Origin: an uncultured Bacteroidia bacterium
GTDB lineage: Bacteria; Bacteroidota; Bacteroidia; NS11-12g; UBA9320
Assembly (NCBI GenBank): GCA_943789165.1
Contig: CALSTB010000008.1
Span: 1 to 64,000, forward strand
DNA length: 64,000 nt
Reading direction: 5' to 3'
The notes beneath the pieces were generated by a model. It ran no database searches. It was not told where the DNA came from and saw nothing but the letters and a program-made list of their open reading frames with translations. Both the position numbers and the translations under genes were made by a program. Below, piece after piece: positions 36,487 to 44,713 of the stretch (positions within the stretch are counted from its first letter, which is position 1; each line of letters begins with the position of its first letter).

Positions 36487-37401
36487 CTAAAATTGTTGCT
36501 CCTTTAACCATTCCTCAAGCTTTGTCGTGAGTGATTCTAGCGTTTTTGAGCTCAGTGTTTCACTGAACTCTTTTTGGTCTTTCGACCACACTAATCGTAA
36601 TTCTATTTTCTTGTCCTTTGTGGAATAGAGCCCGGTAATAGCAATTGATCCTGGATATTGTTCTACTGGAAAGTAGAGGTATTTTTCACCGGAATTTTGG
36701 CTCAAAATGAGGTTCATTTTTTTCGAAAGCCCTAGGTCATCCCGTATAGTGCTAGAGTTCAATATCATTGCATTAACAAAAACAGGTTTCGGATCAGCGA
36801 GTGTTATCAGTCTCTGGTCATCCTCTGTGATTATGCCGACCGGGAAAGACCCTCCAGAGGAAAAGAGGCATTGAGGTTCCTGTATCGCGCCTATGTCTTT
36901 TGCGAGCTCTGGAACACGTTCACGGGCATACATCATCACTGACTGGACATCCACTTCCCCCTCCTTTTGCAAAGCTGCACCTCGCATAGCCTCAAGAACC
37001 GCATACGTTAAAACTCCTTGACCGTAAACACTCGACTCATAACTCACTGCATCTGCAGCACACCCTGAAAGGACAAACATTCCAGTTCGATCTCTCATAC
37101 GGTCGATCGCTTTAATCTGACTGGCTCGTATCCCTTTTTGTTGGCTCATATTATCCACGGCTTTCCCTGCTCCACATGCATCGATCACCATAAACTGTTT
37201 TTGCGCTTTGACTTTGTTTATCAAACGAATCCAGTCACTACCAGACAAAGAGAAATTTGTCGTCTGTCCATCTTCAATAAGATCCCCTATTTTCATAGAT
37301 GTTGCTTCCTCCGTCAGAAAATGAAACTCACCGTTGACCTCCTTATCAGCAACACCGTGGCCACTCAGATAAACGAAAAACAACATCTTCAGGACCTGCA
37401 A
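36487..37401 (-). CDS. WD40-caspase protein, C-terminal piece with catalytic dyad (frameshifted)
   Basis: About 304 residues in a third frame. It carries the caspase (peptidase C14) catalytic residues: His15 in VYLSGHGV and Cys76 in VIDACGAG. The p10-like part follows (SGCAADAVSYESS, GQGVLTYAVLEAM). About 110 C-terminal residues resemble nothing known to me. The preceding piece ends in AGPEDVV and this one starts VLKMLFFVYLSGHG. Removing one base near 37381 gives EDVFFVYLSGHG, the usual caspase wording. A start at TTG 37401 is therefore an artefact of the shift. Caspase-like proteases cleave after basic or acidic residues; the target is unknown. Confidence 0.75.
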   Translation of the reverse strand: MQVLKMLFFVYLSGHGVADKEVNGEFHFLTEEATSMKIGDLIEDGQTTNFSLSGSDWIRLINKVKAQKQFMVIDACGAGKAVDNMSQQKGIRASQIKAIDRMRDRTGMFVLSGCAADAVSYESSVYGQGVLTYAVLEAMRGAALQKEGEVDVQSVMMYARERVPELAKDIGAIQEPQCLFSSGGSFPVGIITEDDQRLITLADPKPVFVNAMILNSSTIRDDLGLSKKMNLILSQNSGEKYLYFPVEQYPGSIAITGLYSTKDKKIELRLVWSKDQKEFSETLSSKTLESLTTKLEEWLKEQQF

Positions 37402-39745
37402 GCGAGGTTATTGTATCGAATACTGCTGTTATCTTAGATTTCATGGGAGCCATACCCGTATCAGATGATAGAATGCGCAAGTATGTATTCTCTTGTCCGA
37501 ACAAATTTCCCGCTGCTAAATCTATAGCGCGTAGTATGGTCTTTGCATCTTTGCCAGGAAAAGTCAGGTTCATACTTGAGTCTTTATACGCACTTACACC
37601 AACCACAACACCAAAGAACTTGGGCACAATTGAATCCAATAATTGAGCAGAAGTTGATGTAGTCCTCCCTCCTTTGCTCCTCATTGTTTCAGCCGCATTC
37701 ATACAATAAACAGTGAAGGTGTTGCTACCAGAGCCAAGTACGCTACTGTCGATTTTCCAGTTAACCCATTGTTCACTGGCTGTTTCATCAAAGTCCTTTG
37801 TGCGTATATCATACGCTAATTCTTTATTGTTGACGTATAGACTGATTGGTCCATATCCGCCTTCGCGTCGCTCCACCTTGACTAACACCGAATCGTTGGA
37901 TATTTTAAGGTCTGTAATGGAAGGGTGAAGACCAATCGTTTGTATCGTATTTCGCTGGTTGTTGACCGATGGATTAAGTCGGAGATCCCATAATCCAGGA
38001 ACCCAGAATTCTTTTTTCAATTGATTAAAGCTGACCACTTCCCCATTTATAATCCAATGGAGGAGCGACATGGCTTCATCCGTCGCGTCGAAATACCCAT
38101 TTGGGTCAGTAATTAACCACTGATTGGGACTTCCATCAAAAAAATACTGGGTTAGCAATAGTTCCCCATTTTGTACATCCCAAAATCGAGTAGCCCCATC
38201 CTCTCCTGAAGTAACTAGCACCTTGTCATCGGGGCTGAACGATGCCTCTGTAATACCTGTAAAATGACCCGTAATCTGTTTTGATATTTTAGTGCTATCT
38301 GTAATGGTTCCATTATTTCTGGACATTGAACGAAATGAGAACTTGCCCGAGGGACTGAATTTCACTAGTGGGCAGTCGCTTGTATAACCATTGAATATTA
38401 TACTATCGACATGTTCAATCGGCCACTTGCCTCCATTGATATTTTCGTACAATTTACGCCAATCGACTGCATAGACATTCAATCCACTAATGATGGAATC
38501 ACCGTTTTTAGAGAAATGAACATTGCAAGGGTTTTCTTCATACCAGGCCAGAACCATTTGCTCTGAATACATATTGTACAACATAATGGCTCCACTGAGA
38601 TTGTCATAAGCAAGAAGAAAGTCTTCCGACGGGTGGACATCCATTCCATCCCAATCATCTTGTGGTAGGTTAAAGTCAATTGCTCGCTCAGATATGACCC
38701 TGTGAATTCCTGGGGCGTACTTATACAGCGTACTCGATGAACTCAATACAACCAACTCCTTGGTTTCAAGTATAAATTCACCCTCAATTGGAATTCCGTT
38801 TTGACATTTAAATGTACCTATTTCACCCATTTGGGTTAATTCAAATATGCTTACCACGCTATCCGAAGTTCCGAAGGCTAGGTAGCTGTTATCCGGACTT
38901 AATCTTGCGAATTCAATATATCCGTCAGTAATCGGAAATTCACCTTTCAAAGTCAGGTTTCCCAAGTCGTAGACCCTAACAGGTTCTTGATAATACGAGT
39001 ATACCAACAATAAGCTGCCATCTTCACTAAAACTGAAGTCACTCGTGCGGTTAGATTCATCAAATGTGGCAATAAGTTTACCCGTTTTAAGGTCTTGAAC
39101 TAGAACATTATAGGTGTAGTGTGCCCCTCGAAAATATTGGTCACTGGAAAGCGTCACAAGGTATTCCCCTGTAGGTGATATCTTACTTCGTACTGTAGCC
39201 TCGGCATGATTACGAAGCTCCCTTTGGGTCCTCCAAGAATCGCCGGCAAATAATTTAAGTACTGTCCCATCGCATGATACCAACCACCTTCCCGAGTCCG
39301 CTATTTTCGGTCTTTGAAAACGATTGACGTGTAAATTTTTATATCGTTGCAGAATTTTTTTGTTTTTGAATTCCTTTCCAGAAAATAGGTACAAGTCTGA
39401 CGTAGTCGACACCAAGATTTCATTGTTGATTTGGTTGAATTCGCATGCTATGGCCAACTCATGGTCCTCAAACTCATATCGGTAAATCATTTTTCTGGAA
39501 TAAACCTCATGCACTTGCAGACTGTAATCGTTACCAACCGAAGCCAAAAACTGGCCATCACCCGAAAACGAAACGTCATTAATTCTGCCATTAATATGGG
39601 GTGTAAAATCGGATTGGATATTACCATTTAATAGGTCTATCACCTCTATTCCATACTGTGCGTCGTCGCCATTTTTTCTCAAATCGATTCCCCAAGGCAA
39701 CTCGTTTACTATTTCGACTAAATCGAATAAGATCAGTGCTCCCAT
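37346..39745 (-). CDS. WD40-caspase protein, middle piece (beta-propeller and caspase start)
   Basis: 799 residues. Repeated blades of a WD40-type propeller are visible (INDVSFSGDGQFLASVG, FSPTGE-type turns, ITEASFSPDDKVLVTSGEDG, ATRFWDVQNGELL). Then comes a linker, and from about residue 715 the first caspase strand FFGVVVGVSAYKDSSMNLTF with PGKDAKTILRAID. It ends prematurely after AGPEDVV. The reading frame must shift by one base at each end to join the flanking pieces. In the joined form the propeller precedes the protease, an order known in bacterial caspase homologues where the propeller is thought to regulate or bind substrate. Confidence 0.75.
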   Translation of the reverse strand: MGALILFDLVEIVNELPWGIDLRKNGDDAQYGIEVIDLLNGNIQSDFTPHINGRINDVSFSGDGQFLASVGNDYSLQVHEVYSRKMIYRYEFEDHELAIACEFNQINNEILVSTTSDLYLFSGKEFKNKKILQRYKNLHVNRFQRPKIADSGRWLVSCDGTVLKLFAGDSWRTQRELRNHAEATVRSKISPTGEYLVTLSSDQYFRGAHYTYNVLVQDLKTGKLIATFDESNRTSDFSFSEDGSLLLVYSYYQEPVRVYDLGNLTLKGEFPITDGYIEFARLSPDNSYLAFGTSDSVVSIFELTQMGEIGTFKCQNGIPIEGEFILETKELVVLSSSSTLYKYAPGIHRVISERAIDFNLPQDDWDGMDVHPSEDFLLAYDNLSGAIMLYNMYSEQMVLAWYEENPCNVHFSKNGDSIISGLNVYAVDWRKLYENINGGKWPIEHVDSIIFNGYTSDCPLVKFSPSGKFSFRSMSRNNGTITDSTKISKQITGHFTGITEASFSPDDKVLVTSGEDGATRFWDVQNGELLLTQYFFDGSPNQWLITDPNGYFDATDEAMSLLHWIINGEVVSFNQLKKEFWVPGLWDLRLNPSVNNQRNTIQTIGLHPSITDLKISNDSVLVKVERREGGYGPISLYVNNKELAYDIRTKDFDETASEQWVNWKIDSSVLGSGSNTFTVYCMNAAETMRSKGGRTTSTSAQLLDSIVPKFFGVVVGVSAYKDSSMNLTFPGKDAKTILRAIDLAAGNLFGQENTYLRILSSDTGMAPMKSKITAVFDTITSLAGPEDVVFRLSEWPRCC

Positions 39746-40355
39746 TTACCGTGAATATTTCGGTGTTTTGTAATAAATCCCAAAATTTCACCTTCCCACC
39801 AGTAACGAAAGCCAGTTTGGCACCGTAAGGATCTATTTCATAAGTCGAGTTGACATTAAAACCTGGAATCTCCTTCTGTTCCCAATTCTCCCTCAGACGT
39901 TTTTTTTTGTAAATTCTGCTCTGATCATCAAAAATGAGTATACTCCCGTCGTCAGTGCTCACGACTATTTCTTTTATAGACCCTGAAAAGGTATGGAGCG
40001 TATCTATTTTGTCAAATTGGATATGGTACAGTAGTAAATTATTCCTGCTTGAAATGAGAATTTCCTCCGAATCCACTGACCATTTAAACCCGGAAACATC
40101 CCCAAACCCCTTAACCACAGCAGTACTTTGGACATGCCAGACATAAAGATTATGGTTCATATCCAAAGAAGCTAGGTACATTTCGTCCTGATTGAATTCT
40201 TCCTTTTTAATGACTGGAACGGTATGACCCGAAGGTAGCGCCAATCGAATTGTTTGCGCAAAACCTGAATACATTAAACAGAGCAAAAGAAATATTGCTA
40301 CAACATATTTCGCTCTATTATAAATTATCATTCGTACGGACAACGATTTCGACAT
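39621..40355 (-). CDS. WD40-caspase protein, N-terminal piece with signal peptide (frameshifted)
   Basis: About 244 residues from the ATG at 40355. A hydrophobic signal segment (YVVAIFLLLCLMYSGFAQ) predicts export to the periplasm or beyond. First propeller blades follow (YLASLDMNHNLYVWHVQS, VKFWDLLQNTEIF). The frame goes wrong at RFEKKWRRR. Dropping one A from the A6 run at 39672-39677 gives RFEKNGDDAQYGIEVIDLL, which is exactly the middle piece. The whole gene (40355-36487) would code for about 1289 residues. Confidence 0.7.
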   Translation of the reverse strand: MSKSLSVRMIIYNRAKYVVAIFLLLCLMYSGFAQTIRLALPSGHTVPVIKKEEFNQDEMYLASLDMNHNLYVWHVQSTAVVKGFGDVSGFKWSVDSEEILISSRNNLLLYHIQFDKIDTLHTFSGSIKEIVVSTDDGSILIFDDQSRIYKKKRLRENWEQKEIPGFNVNSTYEIDPYGAKLAFVTGGKVKFWDLLQNTEIFTVNGSTDLIRFSRNSKRVALGNRFEKKWRRRTVWNRGDRPIKW

Positions 40356-40369
40356 AGTAAACAATAATT

Positions 40370-40377
40370 CAAATTTA
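40370..40377 (-). promoter_or_regulatory. Putative -7 promoter element for the caspase gene
   Basis: TAAATTTG on the minus strand fits TAnnTTTG and lies 15 bases before the ATG at 40355. It excludes the longer TTG start at 40364. Confidence 0.5.
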
Positions 40378-40614
40378 CTAAAGTTAAGATTCTGTTAAAG
40401 ACTGTTGCTTCACTATGTGGATTCTTGAGAAAGTTCGATATAAGGCTGCTTCCCTCTACCAAAGCACTTCCAATTTGCACAAAAAACTGGTCCTTCATTG
40501 GGAAAAATGTACGCATGAAAGTATGGAGCCTAATATAGTTTAGTTCCAAGCCATGTTATTGACGAATGCTTAAAACTTTTTCCTATTTTTACCTCTTATT
40601 CTAGTCCTTATTCA

Positions 40615-43077
40615 ATGTCAAAACGCATAATTCTCTCGATTTTTCTAGCCATATTTACTTCACTTTGCTACGCACAGGAGGTCTATTTCCAAGGGCAAAA
40701 CGAGTATAAATCAGCATTAACCTACGGAGAAGTATACAAGGATGGCAAGATCCATCAAACCTTTAAAAATTCTCGTGATCCATATCCTCTAGAACCCGGA
40801 AACCGTACCATTTATAGGGAACAGTACTTTTATAAAGGTATGCTCATCACTCCTTTTGTCACTTCAGACACCCTCTATGTATACGGGATTGATACATCGA
40901 TGAAGATAGCAAAAACTTACAAAGTTTATATTGGGGCCGACAGTCTAGGAACCAGATTCACGCAAGCGTACACCTACCATAATTTTGTAATTTTAGAATC
41001 GACCAACGGTGGTAAGCGCAATTATGGTGCTGTTTCTGTAATCAATTTTGAGACTGGCAGCGTCAAGAGAATCTACGATTATGAATCGAATAAAAACTAT
41101 CGTAAATACGTAGTTGAAGGCGCATTTATCACCTTACCAAGTCTTTTGTACAATATCGAGAGTGATTCAAGCACCCTTGGGTCATATGCTTTAACCGGCG
41201 AAAAAAGTTCCGGCAACATGTTCCATGGTGTAACCTATCCAAATGTGAATGCCGGCTATGTCAATAAAGCATGCTATGATTCCTTTTCAGTTTTAGAGTA
41301 TGGTAGAAATGGGAATATCAACTATAAGAGAGTTGGAAGTGAAGATTGTGAAGGGTTCCTAAGTGGAAATTTTCCTCGACCAATGATTGCAGCCTTTGAT
41401 GATCGTTTCGTGGTATTTGAAAAAGGAGTCTATTATTTCTATAAAGCGACTTGTGGCGCTTCCGGCACCTGGCATAGTGAACGGTATGCCATCACAACAT
41501 CCCAGTGGGTAAATCTCACCCGTACCCCCATTGTGGTACCTTATGACTCTTCCCATTTTTACTTATACCAATTCAGAGATCGTGAGGCATCGTTTTGGTC
41601 CTATGAAAAAGGGCTTATTAGAAGCTATAAATTCCCACAAGCTACCGATGCAGGCATAATTGATTTACTTGCACCAATTGGTCATAGAGACACCCTTGTG
41701 CAGGCCAATCAGGTTGCACGAAGCCTTTTACTTGTTGATACCACCAACAAGAAGGTCGTCCCCAAAGGTATGCAAAACACTTGGCCAGAAAATGACCCCA
41801 TTCAATTGTTATTCTATCCAGACATAAAGCTAATTGTTAGTGTCAATAGTTTGAATAGCTGCTTGTTCTATGAATTTAATAATGATTCAATGAATACTTT
41901 TGGCTCAGGCATCAATGGCATCGCTCTTGGCAGAGATGGTGGTAGTTTTAAATATGTTCAAAATAATGAGATTACAAATTATAGTTTGAGTGCATTGACC
42001 TCCACATCAACAGGGAAAAATGCAAATTTCCCTTTTTCAAATCTAGTCGACATCTATATAACCCCAGAAGGAAATGGCTATTTACTTTTTGATGCAGGAG
42101 GAGACAATAATTTCGGAGGAATTCTAAAATTTATTGCTTCCCAAGATGCATTTGAAATTATTACCCATTTTAAGGGTGGATTTGAAGTGGAGCAAGCCAT
42201 GAGATTATCTGTAAGAGATAGTTCCATTATTATATCTGCGAAGAAAGGTGGTGGACTAAATTCAGGAGGTAGTGTATGGACGGTTAATCTGCAGAACAAA
42301 GCCTTGACCAAAGTATATTACACGTCTGCTTCCTCTGCATCAGTACATGGAAATGCCATAAAGCTCGATAGCTTGATTTATTTCGTTAGTAAGAAACCAG
42401 TATCGGGTCATGCCAACACAGATTTCGTATTACATCAGGTAAATCTATGCAGTCAGGAAGCAAAAGATATCCCATTAGACTATGTGACACTGAACAGGAC
42501 TTTGAGAAGCTTTCAAACTGTTCTCAAAGAAGAATGCAAGGACCCTTCAGGATTAAAAGTTAGCAGTATTACTTCTACGACGGTGCAGATTGATTGGACG
42601 GCAGTTACCAATGCAATCACATATAACCTAAGATACAAACCTATTAGCGGTGCCATCTGGAGTACTGATACAACGTCAACAAATTCCATCAATTTGTCAG
42701 CGCTTCAAGGCTCAACTACCTATACCTATGAGGTTAGAAGCGGATGTTCATCAGAGTTAAGTGATTGGACAAAAGGTAGCAATTTTACTACTGATAAAAC
42801 AAGCTCTTTAATTAAAACTGAAGCAACTTATAATCTAACAATTAAGCCTAATCCAAACAGAGGTTCATTTGAAATAGAAGGATATACAACATGGTCAAAA
42901 GATTTTACTTTAAAAGTATTAGACCTTAGAGGTAGTGTAATTTACTCCGAACAATTTAAGCCTGGCATAGGAGAATTCAAAAGGGTAATCAATTTGGAAA
43001 GACCTAAATCGGGAATCTATTACTTACAGATTGCAAATGATCATGGCATTAGTAACAGAAAGATTATCATTCTCTGA
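40615..43077 (+). CDS. Secreted FN3-domain protein with type A T9SS sorting domain
   Basis: 820 residues with a signal peptide ending near SLCYAQ. Residues 20-640 are rich in aromatic beta-strand turns and may form a beta-propeller; no catalytic motif is visible. A fibronectin III domain lies at about 640-725 (DPSGLKVSSITSTTVQIDW, TTYTYEVRSGC). The end (LTIKPNPNRGSFEIEG, GIYYLQIAN) is a type A sorting domain for type IX secretion. The gene is divergent from the caspase gene, with 260 bases between them, and may share its regulation. Confidence 0.85.
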   Translation: MSKRIILSIFLAIFTSLCYAQEVYFQGQNEYKSALTYGEVYKDGKIHQTFKNSRDPYPLEPGNRTIYREQYFYKGMLITPFVTSDTLYVYGIDTSMKIAKTYKVYIGADSLGTRFTQAYTYHNFVILESTNGGKRNYGAVSVINFETGSVKRIYDYESNKNYRKYVVEGAFITLPSLLYNIESDSSTLGSYALTGEKSSGNMFHGVTYPNVNAGYVNKACYDSFSVLEYGRNGNINYKRVGSEDCEGFLSGNFPRPMIAAFDDRFVVFEKGVYYFYKATCGASGTWHSERYAITTSQWVNLTRTPIVVPYDSSHFYLYQFRDREASFWSYEKGLIRSYKFPQATDAGIIDLLAPIGHRDTLVQANQVARSLLLVDTTNKKVVPKGMQNTWPENDPIQLLFYPDIKLIVSVNSLNSCLFYEFNNDSMNTFGSGINGIALGRDGGSFKYVQNNEITNYSLSALTSTSTGKNANFPFSNLVDIYITPEGNGYLLFDAGGDNNFGGILKFIASQDAFEIITHFKGGFEVEQAMRLSVRDSSIIISAKKGGGLNSGGSVWTVNLQNKALTKVYYTSASSASVHGNAIKLDSLIYFVSKKPVSGHANTDFVLHQVNLCSQEAKDIPLDYVTLNRTLRSFQTVLKEECKDPSGLKVSSITSTTVQIDWTAVTNAITYNLRYKPISGAIWSTDTTSTNSINLSALQGSTTYTYEVRSGCSSELSDWTKGSNFTTDKTSSLIKTEATYNLTIKPNPNRGSFEIEGYTTWSKDFTLKVLDLRGSVIYSEQFKPGIGEFKRVINLERPKSGIYYLQIANDHGISNRKIIIL

Positions 43078-43335
43078 AGTCCCGTTGCTTGATATACTTT
43101 TTAGGTAATTTTAGATTGTTATAATTGGGCTTATTTTGAGTAGTCCTAATGTCTGTAATTAGAACTCGGGTTGAGAAGAAAGAGGTTAAAAATTCGATAA
43201 CTTTCTGATTCCCCCTACCAAGTTGAAGTCGAAGGAGGTGATTCGAGATTTTCCATTATCAACTATCAACTTTCCATTAAAATCCTCAACGAGCACTGTT
43301 TCTCTATAATTGAACAATTGTGTAATTTTACCACA
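43078..43335. other. Intergenic region without a recognisable gene
   Basis: No open frame, terminator or full promoter is seen. It holds TATAATTG at 43305-43312, a one-mismatch -7 box 24 bases before the sugar porter ATG. It also holds an inverted copy of the AT-rich repeat (TCAACTATCAAC near 43259-43270). Confidence 0.4.
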
Positions 43336-44685
43336 ATGAAAAACAAAACAGCCTTATGGACCTTCACAGCGGCTTTGGCCGGTTTTCTGTTTGGATTTGA
43401 TACTGTGGTTATTTCTGGTGCCAACCAACCCATCAAAGAACTTTGGTCTTTGTCTCCATTGTTTCATGGGACATTCATTATGTCCATGGCATTGTGGGGA
43501 ACGGTAATCGGCGCTTTATTTGGTGGTGGACCAAGTCAGCGGTACGGAAGAAAACCCACATTGGTGGCCATTGGAATTTTGTACTTCATATCGGCGGTAG
43601 GGAGTGGGTTAGCACCTAATGCTGTGAGCTTTTCGTTTTTTAGGTTCATCGGTGGATTGGCCGTGGGTGCGTCTTCAGTTGCGGCTCCAGCGTTTATTTC
43701 AGAAATCGCCACTGCTGCCAAAAGAGGCCGTTTGGTGGCACAATATCAATTCAACATAGTCTTGGGTATTTTCATCGCCTTTTTATCAAACTACTTAATC
43801 GCTCAAATAGGGGGGACGCATGATTGGCGTTGGATGTTAGGCGTTGAAGCGATTCCTGCTTTGGTTTATATCTTACTAGTGTTAAAAGTACCTGAAAGTC
43901 CACGTTGGTTGGCTACGGTTAAGAAAGACACTAACGCCGCTTTGGGAGTGTTAAAAGATATTTACGACGAAGCAGATGCAACTACAGAATTAACCTCAAT
44001 ACTAAACCACCAAGAGGTTGGAGCACGTACGTCGGTTTTTAACAAGAAATACAGGACTCCGATCATGCTGGCCTTTTTGTTGGCTTTTTTCAATCAATGG
44101 TCGGGCGTCAACTTTATTTTTTACTATGCGCCCCAAATCTTGGAGTTATCTGGTTTTGCTACCTCCGAATCACTTTTGAGTAGTATTTCCATTGGTGGCA
44201 TCAATTTGATTTTTACCCTAATTGGTATGCGATTGATTGACAAGCTCGGACGTAAGACCTTATTAATTTACGGTTCAATTGGCTACATCATTAGTTTAGT
44301 GGGAGTAGCTATTGCCTTTAAAAATGTTGCCAGTCCTGGCGTTACCCTTTTCTTCTTGTGTATGTTCATTGCATCTCATGCTATCGGACAAGGCGCGGTG
44401 ATTTGGGTGTTTATTGCCGAGATATTTCCAAATAAAGTCCGCGCATACGGACAAGCCTTTGGTTCAGGCGTTCACTGGGTGATGGCCGCATTGATAACAC
44501 TGATTACTCCGATGTTTCTGGACAGTAAAGACGGTGTATTACAAGACGCACCATGGATCATTTTTGCCTTTTTCGCTGGCATGATGGTCTTGCAGTTGAT
44601 TTGGGTGTTAATCAAAGTACCAGAAACAAAAGGGAAGAGTTTGGAGCAACTGCAGGGGGAATTGACAGTTGACAATTACAATTAA
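43336..44685 (+). CDS. Sugar porter family MFS transporter
   Basis: 449 residues from the ATG at 43336 (MKNKTALWTF); a TTG frame from 43318 is less likely. Twelve membrane segments are expected. Sugar porter motifs are present: RYGRKPT after segment 2, PESPRWL after segment 6, DKLGRKTLL, and PETKGKSLEQ at the end. It imports a hexose or pentose with H+; the sugar is unknown. The last residues (LTVDNYN) are encoded by the AT-rich repeat, so the C-terminus is probably altered by repeat insertion. Confidence 0.92.
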   Translation: MKNKTALWTFTAALAGFLFGFDTVVISGANQPIKELWSLSPLFHGTFIMSMALWGTVIGALFGGGPSQRYGRKPTLVAIGILYFISAVGSGLAPNAVSFSFFRFIGGLAVGASSVAAPAFISEIATAAKRGRLVAQYQFNIVLGIFIAFLSNYLIAQIGGTHDWRWMLGVEAIPALVYILLVLKVPESPRWLATVKKDTNAALGVLKDIYDEADATTELTSILNHQEVGARTSVFNKKYRTPIMLAFLLAFFNQWSGVNFIFYYAPQILELSGFATSESLLSSISIGGINLIFTLIGMRLIDKLGRKTLLIYGSIGYIISLVGVAIAFKNVASPGVTLFFLCMFIASHAIGQGAVIWVFIAEIFPNKVRAYGQAFGSGVHWVMAALITLITPMFLDSKDGVLQDAPWIIFAFFAGMMVLQLIWVLIKVPETKGKSLEQLQGELTVDNYN

Positions 44686-44711
44686 CAATTAACAATTTAG
44701 AATTAAAAATT
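44661..44711. repeat. AT-rich TTGACAA/TTAACAA-type repeat, copy 2
   Basis: Six or so units of about 7 bases (TTGACAG, TTGACAA, TTACAA, TTAACAA, TTAACAA) span the last codons and stop of the sugar porter gene and reach the stop of the convergent RND gene. Confidence 0.65.
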
Positions 44712-44713
44712 AC

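Noticed and set aside
37370..37400. Programmed ribosomal frameshift in the caspase gene
   Set aside because: The joins need +1 steps, and no slippery site with a rare or stop codon typical of +1 shifting is present; mutation or error is simpler.
40328..40549. A 73-codon minus-strand frame upstream of the caspase gene
   Set aside because: It overlaps the caspase start and promoter, shows no family features and has no support.
43231..43243. AAGGAGGTGAT, a perfect Shine-Dalgarno-like sequence
   Set aside because: No start codon or open frame follows within a useful distance on this strand, so it is treated as chance.
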